Below, piece after piece: positions 7,014 through 14,822 of a DNA stretch of 64,000 nucleotides. Source of the DNA: Blastococcus aggregatus (GTDB taxonomy: Bacteria > Actinomycetota > Actinomycetes > Mycobacteriales > Geodermatophilaceae); NCBI RefSeq assembly GCF_900221005.1, contig NZ_OBQI01000001.1, forward strand, positions 806,001-870,000, given 5' to 3'. Each line of letters begins with the position of its first letter. Within the stretch, counting starts at the first letter, position 1. The notes beneath the pieces are model-generated. The model searched no databases. It was not told where the DNA came from and worked only from the letters and a program-made list of their open reading frames with translations. A program made the translations under genes and the position numbers.

Positions 7014-8266
7014 TGGCCTCCCCCGTCCACCCGGTGACCGGCGTCGTGTACCCCGTCGGCCTGCGCCTGCGGGACCGGCGGGTGGTGGTCGTGGGTGGCG
7101 GGCAGGTCGCGCACCGCCGGGTGGCCGGGCTGCTGGAGGCGCAGGCGCGGGTGACGGTGGTCAGCCCCGAGGTGACCGCGGCCCTCGAGGCGCTGGTCGC
7201 GCCGGGCACGCTCACCTGGGTGCAGCGGGCCTACCAGCCCGGCGACCTCGACGGCGCCTGGTACGCGGTGGCGGCGACCGACGACCCCGCCGTCAACGGT
7301 GCCGTCGCGGCCGAGGCCGAGGCCGCCCGGATCTTCTGCGCGCGCGCCGACGACCGCGCCGCCTCCAGTGTCTGGACGCCCGCCACCGGGCGGCACGGCG
7401 ACCTGGTCGTCGGCGTCCACGGCGGCGGCGACCCGCAGCGGGCGATCGCCGTGCGCGACGCGGTGCTCGCCGGGCTGACCGACGGCACGGTCGCCGACCG
7501 GACCTCGCGTGCGGTCGCGGCCGGGCGGGCCGGGAGCGTCGTGCTGGTGGGCGGTGGGCCGGGCGATCCCGCCCTGATCACCGTGCGCGGGCGGCAGGCC
7601 GTGGCACAGGCCGACGTCGTCGTCGCCGACCACCTCGCGCCGCTGTCCCTGCTGGCATCCCTGCCCCCGGACGTCGAGGTGATCGACGCCTCGAAGCTGC
7701 CGCGCGGGCGCTCGATGGCGCAGGAGCAGATCAACGAGCTGCTCGTCGACCGGGCGCTGGCCGGCAAGCGGGTGGTGCGGCTCAAGGGTGGCGACCCGTT
7801 CGTGTTCGGCCGCGGCATGGAGGAGGTCGAGGCGTGCGTGGCGGCGGGGGTGCCCGTCGAGGTGGTCCCCGGCGTCACCAGCGCGATCGCCGTGCCCGCC
7901 CTGGCCGGCATCCCGGTCACCCACCGGGGGCTGACCCACGAGTTCGTCGTCGTCTCCGGCCACCTGCCACCCGGCCATCCCAGCTCGCTGGTCGACTGGT
8001 CGGCGATCGCCCGGCTGCGCGGCACCGTGGTCGTGCTCATGGGCGTGGACACCGCGCCGGCCATCGCCGCGGCTCTGGTCGAGCACGGCCGGGACCCCGC
8101 GACGCCGGTGGCCGTCGTCAGCGACGGCTCGATGCCCACGCAGCGCACGGTGCGCACGACGCTGGCCGGGCTGCCCGGCATCCTCGCGACGGCCGACATC
8201 CGGCCGCCGTCGGTCTGGGTCGTGGGCCCGGTCGTCTCGCTGGCACCCGACGTCACCCCCGCCTGA
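7013..8266 (+). CDS. cobA: Uroporphyrinogen-III C-methyltransferase with sirohaem-synthase N-terminal domain (CysG-like)
   Basis: This is a two-domain protein of 417 residues. Residues about 15-160 form a Rossmann domain (RVVVVGGGQVAHRRVAGLLE) like the precorrin-2 dehydrogenase/ferrochelatase half of CysG. Residues about 170-410 form the SAM-dependent methyltransferase: VLVGGGPGDPALITVRG, VVRLKGGDPFVFGRG, and VPGVTSAIAVPALAGIPVTHRG. It would methylate uroporphyrinogen III to precorrin-2 and possibly oxidise it toward sirohaem. Its start codon overlaps the cobT stop (TGATG), implying coupled translation and a joint role in tetrapyrrole/corrinoid synthesis. It converges with the DUF222 gene. 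Confidence 0.92.
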   Translation: MASPVHPVTGVVYPVGLRLRDRRVVVVGGGQVAHRRVAGLLEAQARVTVVSPEVTAALEALVAPGTLTWVQRAYQPGDLDGAWYAVAATDDPAVNGAVAAEAEAARIFCARADDRAASSVWTPATGRHGDLVVGVHGGGDPQRAIAVRDAVLAGLTDGTVADRTSRAVAAGRAGSVVLVGGGPGDPALITVRGRQAVAQADVVVADHLAPLSLLASLPPDVEVIDASKLPRGRSMAQEQINELLVDRALAGKRVVRLKGGDPFVFGRGMEEVEACVAAGVPVEVVPGVTSAIAVPALAGIPVTHRGLTHEFVVVSGHLPPGHPSSLVDWSAIARLRGTVVVLMGVDTAPAIAAALVEHGRDPATPVAVVSDGSMPTQRTVRTTLAGLPGILATADIRPPSVWVVGPVVSLAPDVTPA

Positions 8267-8294
8267 CCTGCCTCGCCGCCCCTCGGACGGCGCC

Positions 8295-9785
8295 TCAGAA
8301 CGGCGGTGGGTCGTCGTCGACCGGGCTCGGTCGCGGTGGCGGTAGCGCCCGCTGATCGCGGAGCCCCGGTGGTCGGGTGCTCCTGGTGATGCCCGACGGG
8401 GTCGTCACGTGCAGGGTGCCGTCGGGGTCCATGCGGAAGCGCCAGCCGCGGGCGAAGGTCTTGAGCCGGTGGTGGCTGCGGCACAGGCAGCAGAGGTTGT
8501 CGCAGCTGGTTCGTCCGCCGCAGTCGTAGGCCACGACGTGGTCGGCGTCGGTGCGGGCGGCGGGCTGGCCGCAGCCGGGGTGGCGGCAGGTGCGGTCGCG
8601 GAGCCGGAGGAAGCGTTCCTGGGCTGCGGTGTGGCTGTAGCCGGGCACTTCGGGTGGTGGGCCGAGGACGGGGCAGTCGCAGTCGCAGTCGGCGGCCTTC
8701 CCGTGCTCTGCGCAGCCGCGGGCGACGAGCCGGGTGAGTTCGGCGAGGCTCGCGGTGGCCAGCAGGGCGCCGTCGTCGTCGGTGAGCGCCAGCGCGAGGC
8801 TGCCGCCGGGCGGTGCCTGCACACCGAGAGCGCCCAGCTGGGTCAGTAGTTCGCGCAGGTGGGCAGCGGTGACCGGGGCGCCGGCCACGGTCGGCATCCA
8901 TGCAGCGTCGACCGGCTCGCACTGTCCCCCCAGGGTTGCCAGAGGCGCGGTGATCGTCAGGTGGCCGGTGATCGCCGGTCGGTCGTCGTCCCGCGTGCCC
9001 AGCACCAGCGCCGCGTGCGCCTCGGCGCGCAGGACTCCGATGGGCCGGTCATCCCCGGCGGTCTTCGCCAGCTGGGCGGCCTGGTCGATGACCGACCACA
9101 TCGCCGCCGCCACGGCCGAGGGTGCCTCGGTCGTGAGCGCCGACATGCCGTCCGCCGTCGGGTACAGCCGGACCGCGGCGCGGCGTTCGGCCTCGATCCG
9201 GCGCCGCTCGGCGAACTCCTCGTCCGCCGCGATTGCGGCGGCGATCAGCTTCTTCCGCAGCTTCCCCGACGAGATCGAGGCCGCGACCGGTAGCACCGCG
9301 GGCACCACCACCGCGATGACCTCGTCCGAGGCGGTGCCGAGGACGTCGGCGAAGATCCGCGCCCGGTAGTCGTCCAGCCGACCGGCCGCCCGCGCCGCGT
9401 GCACGGCCGGCATCCGCTCCACCAGCTGGTAGGCGTCGGACAGCCTCCCGGTCGCGTAGGGGCCACCGCAGTTGAGCACCATCGCCAGCTCGTCGGGCAG
9501 GAACTCCGACGTCCCCGGCACCGGCGACCCCGCACCCCGCCGCCGAGCACCGGGGTGTCCCGGCGGCGGGTCGTCGGTATCCGGCCGGGCGGCGGCCAGC
9601 GCCATCACCAGCTCCGCCTCGTAGGCCGCCTGCATCGCCTTCTGGGCCTGCACCCGCTGCAGCTCGACGACCACCTCCTCGGACGTCAGCAGCTCGATCG
9701 GGAAGCGGTCGACCGACGGCGGCTGGTGCAGCCACCACTCGACCAGCCCACCTTCCGGCGGGCTCGTCGAGTCGGTCACCGTCAT
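8295..9785 (-). CDS. DUF222 (13E12 repeat family) HNH endonuclease-like protein
   Basis: The 496-residue protein carries the DUF222 domain over roughly its first 330 residues and a C-terminal HNH nuclease motif: CRHPGCGQPAARTDADHVVA, then a conserved Asn and CCLCRSHHRLKT. Together these supply the treble-clef zinc ligands and the catalytic His. The family is abundant and often multicopy in actinobacteria; its biological role is unsettled. ATG at 9785 is followed upstream by a near-perfect LexA box (9789-9804), pointing to DNA-damage induction. A tail rich in Pro and Asp ends the protein. The sortase gene ends 41 bp upstream on the same strand. Confidence 0.9.
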   Translation of the reverse strand: MTVTDSTSPPEGGLVEWWLHQPPSVDRFPIELLTSEEVVVELQRVQAQKAMQAAYEAELVMALAAARPDTDDPPPGHPGARRRGAGSPVPGTSEFLPDELAMVLNCGGPYATGRLSDAYQLVERMPAVHAARAAGRLDDYRARIFADVLGTASDEVIAVVVPAVLPVAASISSGKLRKKLIAAAIAADEEFAERRRIEAERRAAVRLYPTADGMSALTTEAPSAVAAAMWSVIDQAAQLAKTAGDDRPIGVLRAEAHAALVLGTRDDDRPAITGHLTITAPLATLGGQCEPVDAAWMPTVAGAPVTAAHLRELLTQLGALGVQAPPGGSLALALTDDDGALLATASLAELTRLVARGCAEHGKAADCDCDCPVLGPPPEVPGYSHTAAQERFLRLRDRTCRHPGCGQPAARTDADHVVAYDCGGRTSCDNLCCLCRSHHRLKTFARGWRFRMDPDGTLHVTTPSGITRSTRPPGLRDQRALPPPRPSPVDDDPPPF

Positions 9786-9788
9786 GCA

Positions 9789-9804
9789 TCGAACATACGT
9801 TCGG
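9789..9804 (-). promoter_or_regulatory. LexA/SOS box
   Basis: The sequence TCGAAC-ATAC-GTTCGG matches the actinobacterial SOS consensus TCGAAC-N4-GTTCGA at 11 of 12 defined positions. It begins 4 bases upstream of the DUF222-HNH start codon, where LexA would block transcription or initiation. Confidence 0.75.
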
Positions 9805-9826
9805 GGTCCGACAGTTTCGGCTGGGC

Positions 9827-10471
9827 TCAGCCCTCGATGACCGTCGCGAACACCACCGTGTTGTCCGTGCTGGTCCCGGCGTCCTCCACGAACTCCCCGC
9901 CGCAGGTCACGAGCGCGACGTCGGCGTCCGCCGGATGCCCGTTGAGCGTGTCCGACAGCGCGGACGTGGCCTTGTCCAGGCCCGTCACCGGCTCGCCCAG
10001 CACCTGCAGCCGCAGCACGGCGCCGGTGCCGTCGCGGAGGGTGACCTCGTCCCCGGGGCTCAGCGTGTGCAGCCGGTCGAAGACCGCCCCTCCGCCGGCC
10101 TGCTGATGGCCGAGGATGACCGCCATCTGGCCGGAGCCGGGCAGCGGGCCGTCCGACCACCACGACGTGGTCGCCATCGACTCGGGCACCCCGTAGCCGT
10201 CGACCATCTGACCGGTGAACGGGTTCTCGTAGCGCACGGTCCCGCGGGACTCCACGGGGGTGTCCACCCCGATCGCCGGAATGCTCAGCGCCGCCGGCTG
10301 GATGGGCCCGACGGGTCCCCCGTCGAGCGGTGCCGACGCTCCGGGGGCCGGCTGCGGGGTCGCACCCGCATCCGGCCGCCCGGCGACGAGCAGCAGCATG
10401 CCGATTCCTACCGCCAGCACCACCAGGAAGGCGCCGACGGTACGGACATCAATCCCCCGTACGAACCGCAC
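9827..10471 (-). CDS. Class F-like sortase
   Basis: This membrane-anchored transpeptidase is about 214 residues long. An N-terminal transmembrane helix (TVGAFLVVLAVGIGMLLLVAG) is followed by a Pro/Ala linker and a sortase barrel with the catalytic His in AVILGHQQAGGGAVFDRL and the catalytic Cys in VALVTCGGEF. The position after the Cys where class F enzymes usually show an Arg before Asp-Asn reads TSTDNTVVFA, so the third catalytic residue is not obvious. Two GTG codons (10498 and 10471) could start it, neither with a strong ribosome-binding site. Both make it overlap the 3' end of the secreted-protein gene, a likely substrate. Confidence 0.82.
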   Translation of the reverse strand: MRFVRGIDVRTVGAFLVVLAVGIGMLLLVAGRPDAGATPQPAPGASAPLDGGPVGPIQPAALSIPAIGVDTPVESRGTVRYENPFTGQMVDGYGVPESMATTSWWSDGPLPGSGQMAVILGHQQAGGGAVFDRLHTLSPGDEVTLRDGTGAVLRLQVLGEPVTGLDKATSALSDTLNGHPADADVALVTCGGEFVEDAGTSTDNTVVFATVIEG

Positions 10472-11369
10472 GGCCCCGCATCCAGTGTCCGGCCGCACCC
10501 GCGCCCGCCAGGAGCACCAGCCCGCCTGCGACGGCGGTCAGCGGCACCGAGGTGTCGTCGGCCCGGGCCGAGTCGGCGCCGGTCGGGGCGTAGCCTAGGT
10601 AGGCGACCGGCTGCGCCGCCGGCGCGGGGGTGTGCGGCGCCGGGGTGGCCGCCGGCGGCTGCTGAGTGGGGGCGGAGACCGGCGGGGTGGTCGGCTTCGG
10701 CGTCTCGGCCGGGGCGGCGGCCGCCGGGACGCACGCCTGGAGCGCCGCGCCGAGCGCGAGCAGGCCGTCGATCAGCGTCGGGAGCTCAGGGCTCTCGCCG
10801 CCCGGGATCTCCTCGTCGGGCAGCTCCTCGCCGGGCTGCTCCTCGGGGGTCTCGGCACCGGGAACGGGGATCGGCAGGTCCAGGGCGGACGCGTCGTCCG
10901 CGGCCACCGGAGCGGCGGCGGGCGGCGCGTCCGTCAGGCCGCCGAGCAGTTCCTCGAGCAGCTCCTGCAGCGCCGCCAGGTCACCGGGCAACGGCGCCCC
11001 GCCGCCGCCGAGGAGGGCCAGCAGGTCGGCGAGCACGTCGGCGAGCTCCAGCGGCAGCGCGATCAGGCCGTTCAGGATCAGCTCGATGGCGTCCGCGACA
11101 CCGTCCACGCAGTTCTCCGGCAGCATCGCGGCGTCCGCCAGCTGCTGGAAGGCGGCCCGGATCGCCGGGGGCACCTCGAAGGCGGGCACCCCGGGGGCCG
11201 TCTGGGCCGACGGCGCCTCGGCCGCCAGCCCGTCCAGGAAGCCGGTCACGGTGTCGACCGGGTCGGCCGCAGCGGCCGTACCAGCGGGAACGGCGACCAA
11301 CGCCGCGGCGAGGCCGGTCGCCACGAGGGCGCGTCGCCCGGGTGACGAGGAGGAACGGCGCAGAGACAA
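10449..11369 (-). CDS. Secreted Ala/Pro-rich protein with sortase-signal-like C-terminus
   Basis: This is a 306-residue protein of unknown function. It has a signal peptide (residues 1-35; basic start, ALVATGLAAALVAVPAGTAAAA), a helical Leu-rich region around residues 40-150 with one Cys, an acidic Glu/Pro stretch, a second Cys, and a Thr/Pro/Gln-rich linker. The C-terminus has YAPTG, then about 10 polar residues, a hydrophobic segment (PLTAVAGGLVLLAGAGAAGH) and a basic tail (RGRAVR). That order is the layout of a cell-wall sorting signal, with YAPTG in place of LPxTG or LAxTG. It overlaps the downstream sortase gene, which suggests a dedicated enzyme-substrate pair. The start is a TTG at 11369. 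Confidence 0.75.
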   Translation of the reverse strand: MSLRRSSSSPGRRALVATGLAAALVAVPAGTAAAADPVDTVTGFLDGLAAEAPSAQTAPGVPAFEVPPAIRAAFQQLADAAMLPENCVDGVADAIELILNGLIALPLELADVLADLLALLGGGGAPLPGDLAALQELLEELLGGLTDAPPAAAPVAADDASALDLPIPVPGAETPEEQPGEELPDEEIPGGESPELPTLIDGLLALGAALQACVPAAAAPAETPKPTTPPVSAPTQQPPAATPAPHTPAPAAQPVAYLGYAPTGADSARADDTSVPLTAVAGGLVLLAGAGAAGHWMRGRAVRTGD

Positions 11370-11541
11370 GTGTGACCCCCGGTTACGAACAAGTGAGTGA
11401 GCGCCCTCACTGTCCGGAGGGGTCCACGGGCCCGCCAGCCGACGGCCTGGGATTTACCTGTGACGCACGTGTGCCGTTACTCCACGCGATCAGAACGGGA
11501 CGGACCGTTCCCACCCCCCGGGCGCGCCGGAGCCGCCGACC

Positions 11542-12696
11542 TCAGGAGATGGCCCGGCGCACCGCGATCGCAGCCCCGAACAGCTGGATGCCGCGCGCCG
11601 AGCGGGGGTCCACGCCGGTCAGCTCGCCGATGCGCTCCAGCCGGTTGTCCACCGTGTTGGCGTGCACGCCCAGGTCCTGAGCGGCGCCGCGCCGGTTCAG
11701 GTCGGCGCCGAGGAAGGCGACCAGGGTGGGCAGCAGGTCGGGGTGCCCGGCCAGCGGCTCCAGGACCGCGGCCACCTCCGCGGCGCTGTCGAGCGGTCCG
11801 GTGAGGTGGTACTCGAGGAGCACGTCGGAGAGCCGGTGGATCCCCGGCCGTCCCGCCACGGCGGCGATCCGGTCGGCCCGCGCCGCGGCCGCGGGGACGT
11901 CCGCCGGCGCGGCGGCCGGCGCGACCCCCACGACGGGAACCGCGTCGCCGGACGAGGCGGGCCGCGTGAGCTCCTCGACCGGGAACGACGGGGGCAGCAG
12001 CACGAAGCCGCCGAGGTCGTCGCGCAGGCTCAGCGCCCGGCCGCCGGCGCGGGGCGCCGTCCGCGCGAGCACCCAGCGCAGCGCGGCGCGGGCGGCCTGC
12101 CGGTCACCGCCGTGCGCAGCCCGCACGCGGAGGACCAGGTAGCCGTTCTCCAGCGGCAGCCCGTAGCGGGCGGCGACGTCCTCCGGCCGCTCCCCCCGGA
12201 CGAGCGCCCAGGTGAGCTCGCGGACGGCGACGTGCTGGTCGGCGGCGCCGGCCAGGTAGGCCTCGGCCACCCGGGTGACGGCCAGGCCCACGGCGCGCAG
12301 CTGCTCGCGGGTCAGGTGCAGCACCGCGGCCGCGTCGTCCGGCCCGGCCGCCGCGGCGAGCGCATCCACGACCACCTCGGCGCCCAGGAGGTAGGTCTGC
12401 ACCAGCGCCGCCAGCGGGATGCCCTCCTCCGCCCGCTGCACGGCCCGCTCCTCAGACAGCCCCGTCCTGGAGCCCGGGAGGCCCTGGGCGTGCTGGAGGA
12501 AGGCCCGGATCGCCGAGCGCGCCGTCGCGGCCACCTCCAGGTCCTGCACCTCGCCGGGCAGCGACTCGAAGCCGGGCACCTCGGCGCGGATCCGGTCGAC
12601 CACCCGCCGGGCGAGCGCGGGTACCTGCGGCACGAGCCGGGCGGCGAGCGCGGCGGCCCGCGCCTCGACACCGTCGTCGCTCCTCGGCTGTGACAT
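11542..12696 (-). CDS. PucR-family transcriptional regulator
   Basis: The 384-residue protein has a central GGDEF-like/CdaR-type region and a C-terminal PucR helix-turn-helix: LVAFLGADLNRRGAAQDLG followed by VHANTVDNRLERIGELTG, the hallmark of the family. The N-terminal third is helical and probably senses a ligand. PucR-type proteins control use of purines, sugars acids and other compounds. It diverges from the MBL-fold hydrolase across 75 bp, so that hydrolase is the likely target. ATG at 12696 is supported by TATCGT 6 bases upstream. Confidence 0.88.
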   Translation of the reverse strand: MSQPRSDDGVEARAAALAARLVPQVPALARRVVDRIRAEVPGFESLPGEVQDLEVAATARSAIRAFLQHAQGLPGSRTGLSEERAVQRAEEGIPLAALVQTYLLGAEVVVDALAAAAGPDDAAAVLHLTREQLRAVGLAVTRVAEAYLAGAADQHVAVRELTWALVRGERPEDVAARYGLPLENGYLVLRVRAAHGGDRQAARAALRWVLARTAPRAGGRALSLRDDLGGFVLLPPSFPVEELTRPASSGDAVPVVGVAPAAAPADVPAAAARADRIAAVAGRPGIHRLSDVLLEYHLTGPLDSAAEVAAVLEPLAGHPDLLPTLVAFLGADLNRRGAAQDLGVHANTVDNRLERIGELTGVDPRSARGIQLFGAAIAVRRAIS

Positions 12697-12702
12697 CTCA
12701 CA

Positions 12703-12708
12703 ACGATA
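12703..12708 (-). promoter_or_regulatory. -10 box TATCGT, leaderless
   Basis: On the complement, TATCGT lies 6 bases before the pucR-like ATG at 12696. It sits within the divergent control region shared with the MBL-fold gene. Confidence 0.55.
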
Positions 12709-12771
12709 GGCCGACCGACCTGGCGCCACGGCCTGTTGCCCGGCCGGTCGCCAGCCGCCACGGTGGACGCC

Positions 12772-14073
12772 ATGACGCGCTCCCTCACGGACTACGCCGA
12801 CGACGTCTGGAACGGCGCGGCCGACGACAACATCGCGCAGAGCGGCTCGGGCGGGTCGGGCGTGCTCGAGGTCGCCGACGGCGTGGGCTTCCACCCCGGC
12901 TTCGGCAACGTGATCACCTTCCGCGCGAACGGGGAGCTGATCCTCTTCGACAGCGGCAACCCCATGGGCGCGCAGGCCCTGCACGGCGCGGTCCGGCAGT
13001 GGAGCCCCGACCCGGTGAGCACCGTCGTCTTCTCGCACGGGCACATCGACCACGTCTTCGGCGTGGGGCCGTTCGACGCGGAGAGCTCCCCCCGGCCGAT
13101 CGTCGTCGCCCAGGAGCTGATCGGCGACCGGTTCGACCGCTACGTCCTCACCAACGGCTACAACGCCGTCATCAACCAGCGGCAGTTCCAGGCGCCGCAG
13201 CTCACCTGGCCCACCGAGTACCGCCGTCCCGACGTCACCTACCGGGACGGCATGACGCTGACCCGCGGCGGGCTGACGATGGAGCTGTTCCACGTCCAGG
13301 GCGAGACCGACGACGCCACCGTGGCCTGGCTGCCCGAACAGCGGATCCTCTGCCCCGGCGACATGTTCATCTGGGTCACGCCCAACTGCGGCAACCCGCA
13401 GAAGGTGCAGCGCTATCCGCGCGAGTGGGCCATCGCCATGCGCCGGATGGCGGCGCTGGGCGCGGAGATCATGCTGCCCTCGCACGGCGCCCCGATCTTC
13501 GGCGCCGACCGCATCCGGCAGGCGCTCACCGAGACCGCCGAGTGGCTGGAGAGCCTGGTCGAGCAGACGCTGGACGGGATGAACTCCGGCGCCCGGCTCG
13601 ACGAGCTGGTGCACGCGATCACTCCCCCGGCGCACCTCGCCGACCGGCCCTACCTCCGGGCGCGCTACGACGAGCCGGAGTTCATCGTCCGCAACCTCTG
13701 GCGGCGCTACGCCGGCTGGTACGACGGCAACCCGGCCAACCTCAAGCCGGCGCCCGACGCGCAGCTCGCCGCCGCCGTGGCGGAGCTGGCCGGCGGCTCG
13801 ACGGCGCTGGCCGACGTCGCCCGCCGCTACGCCGACGCCGGGGAGCTGCGCCTGGCCGCACACTTCGCCGAGCTGGCCGTGCAGGCCGACGCCGGCGACG
13901 CGACCGCGCACGCCGCCCGCGCCGAGGTCTACGGCGCCCGGGCCAAGGAGGAGGAGTCGCTCATGGCGCGCGGGATCTTCACCTGGGCGGCGGCCGAGTC
14001 GCGCAAGGTCATCGACGGGACCGGTCCGCAGGCGGGGCCGTCGGCGCGGCTCCTGGCGCCGAAGCAGGACTAG
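12772..14073 (+). CDS. MBL-fold hydrolase, alkyl-sulfatase-like
   Basis: The 433-residue protein has a metallo-beta-lactamase core: the metal site SHGHIDHVFG near residue 90, FHVQGETDDATVAWLP, a CPGDMFIW strand and PSHGAPIFG supplying the last His. The second half has the helical dimerisation-type region seen in SDS hydrolase (SdsA1-like) alkyl sulfatases, but no clear SCP2 sterol-carrier domain is present at the end. A sulfate-ester or related hydrolase is the best guess. ATG at 12772 was chosen over the in-frame upstream start at 12736 for spacing from the divergent promoter. It overlaps the DUF202 gene by one codon fragment (TAGTG). Confidence 0.82.
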   Translation: MTRSLTDYADDVWNGAADDNIAQSGSGGSGVLEVADGVGFHPGFGNVITFRANGELILFDSGNPMGAQALHGAVRQWSPDPVSTVVFSHGHIDHVFGVGPFDAESSPRPIVVAQELIGDRFDRYVLTNGYNAVINQRQFQAPQLTWPTEYRRPDVTYRDGMTLTRGGLTMELFHVQGETDDATVAWLPEQRILCPGDMFIWVTPNCGNPQKVQRYPREWAIAMRRMAALGAEIMLPSHGAPIFGADRIRQALTETAEWLESLVEQTLDGMNSGARLDELVHAITPPAHLADRPYLRARYDEPEFIVRNLWRRYAGWYDGNPANLKPAPDAQLAAAVAELAGGSTALADVARRYADAGELRLAAHFAELAVQADAGDATAHAARAEVYGARAKEEESLMARGIFTWAAAESRKVIDGTGPQAGPSARLLAPKQD

Positions 14074-14432
14074 TGGGGCGCTGGCCGGCACGGGTCTACG
14101 GGGAGGGCGCCGAACCGGACCCGCGGTTCACCTTCGCCAACGAGCGCACCTTCCTGGCCTGGCTGCGGACGGCGCTGGCGCTGGTGGTCGCCGGCGTCGC
14201 CGTCGACGTCCTGGCCGAGTCGGGGGACGCCGAGGCCGACGGGTACCGGCCGCTCGCGGCGGCCCTCATCGTCCTGGGCATGGCAGCCAGCGCGGCGGCC
14301 TTCGCCCGGTGGATGGCCAACGAGCGCGCGATGCGACGGCAGGAGCCGCTGCCCGGCCTGGGCCTCGGGACGGTGCTGGCCGCGGGCATCGCGGTGGTGG
14401 CTCTCGGCCTGGTGCTCCTCATCCTGCTCTGA
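14073..14432 (+). CDS. DUF202 / YidH-like membrane protein
   Basis: The 119-residue protein has the DUF202 signature, RFTFANERTFLAWLRTALAL, followed by three hydrophobic helices. YidH-type proteins are small inner-membrane proteins of unknown function. GTG at 14073 overlaps the stop of the MBL-fold gene (TAGTG), so translation is probably coupled. The next gene is a second DUF202 protein that overlaps in turn, a common tandem pairing. Confidence 0.82.
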   Translation: MGRWPARVYGEGAEPDPRFTFANERTFLAWLRTALALVVAGVAVDVLAESGDAEADGYRPLAAALIVLGMAASAAAFARWMANERAMRRQEPLPGLGLGTVLAAGIAVVALGLVLLILL

Positions 14433-14818
14433 TGGCACGTCTCGCCGGCCGCGTCCGTCCCCGGCTCCTGCGCCGTTCCCCGGCCACCCCGTCGGGGCCC
14501 GCCCCCTGGGATCCGGGACTGCAGCTCGAGCGGACGACGCTGGCCTGGCGCCGGACGGTGCTCTCCGGCTACGGCGCCTCCCTGCTGATCGGCCGCCTGC
14601 TCCTGGACCGCTCCCCGGTCGCGGCCGTGGCGCTGGCCGCCTGCACGACTGTGCTCGTCGCGGTCATCGGGGCCCGTGCGGCGCTGCGCCACCACACCGC
14701 CGACGCGCGGCTGCGCCGGGAGGAGTCGCTGCCCGACGCCCGCCTCTTCGCGGCGGTGACGGCGCTGATCCTCCTGGTCGGCGTGATGGCGCTGGCCACG
14801 GTCGTGCTGCGACCCTGA
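14432..14818 (+). CDS. Second DUF202 membrane protein
   Basis: This 128-residue protein has the variant DUF202 motif DPGLQLERTTLAWRRTVLSG followed by three predicted helices, after a basic N-terminus that probably faces the cytosol. ATG at 14432 overlaps the preceding stop (TGATG). The two DUF202 proteins may form a hetero-oligomer in the membrane; this is inference from the tandem arrangement. Confidence 0.82.
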   Translation: MARLAGRVRPRLLRRSPATPSGPAPWDPGLQLERTTLAWRRTVLSGYGASLLIGRLLLDRSPVAAVALAACTTVLVAVIGARAALRHHTADARLRREESLPDARLFAAVTALILLVGVMALATVVLRP

Positions 14819-14822
14819 CCCG

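Noticed and set aside
5510-8086. 858-codon minus-strand frame across cobT and cobA
   Set aside because: Only its last 88 codons look like a real protein; the rest mirrors the plus-strand cobalamin genes.
11390-11415. Short palindrome AGTGAG-CGCC-CTCACT upstream of the secreted protein
   Set aside because: Six-bp arms are common by chance, and no -10 box or known operator fits around it.
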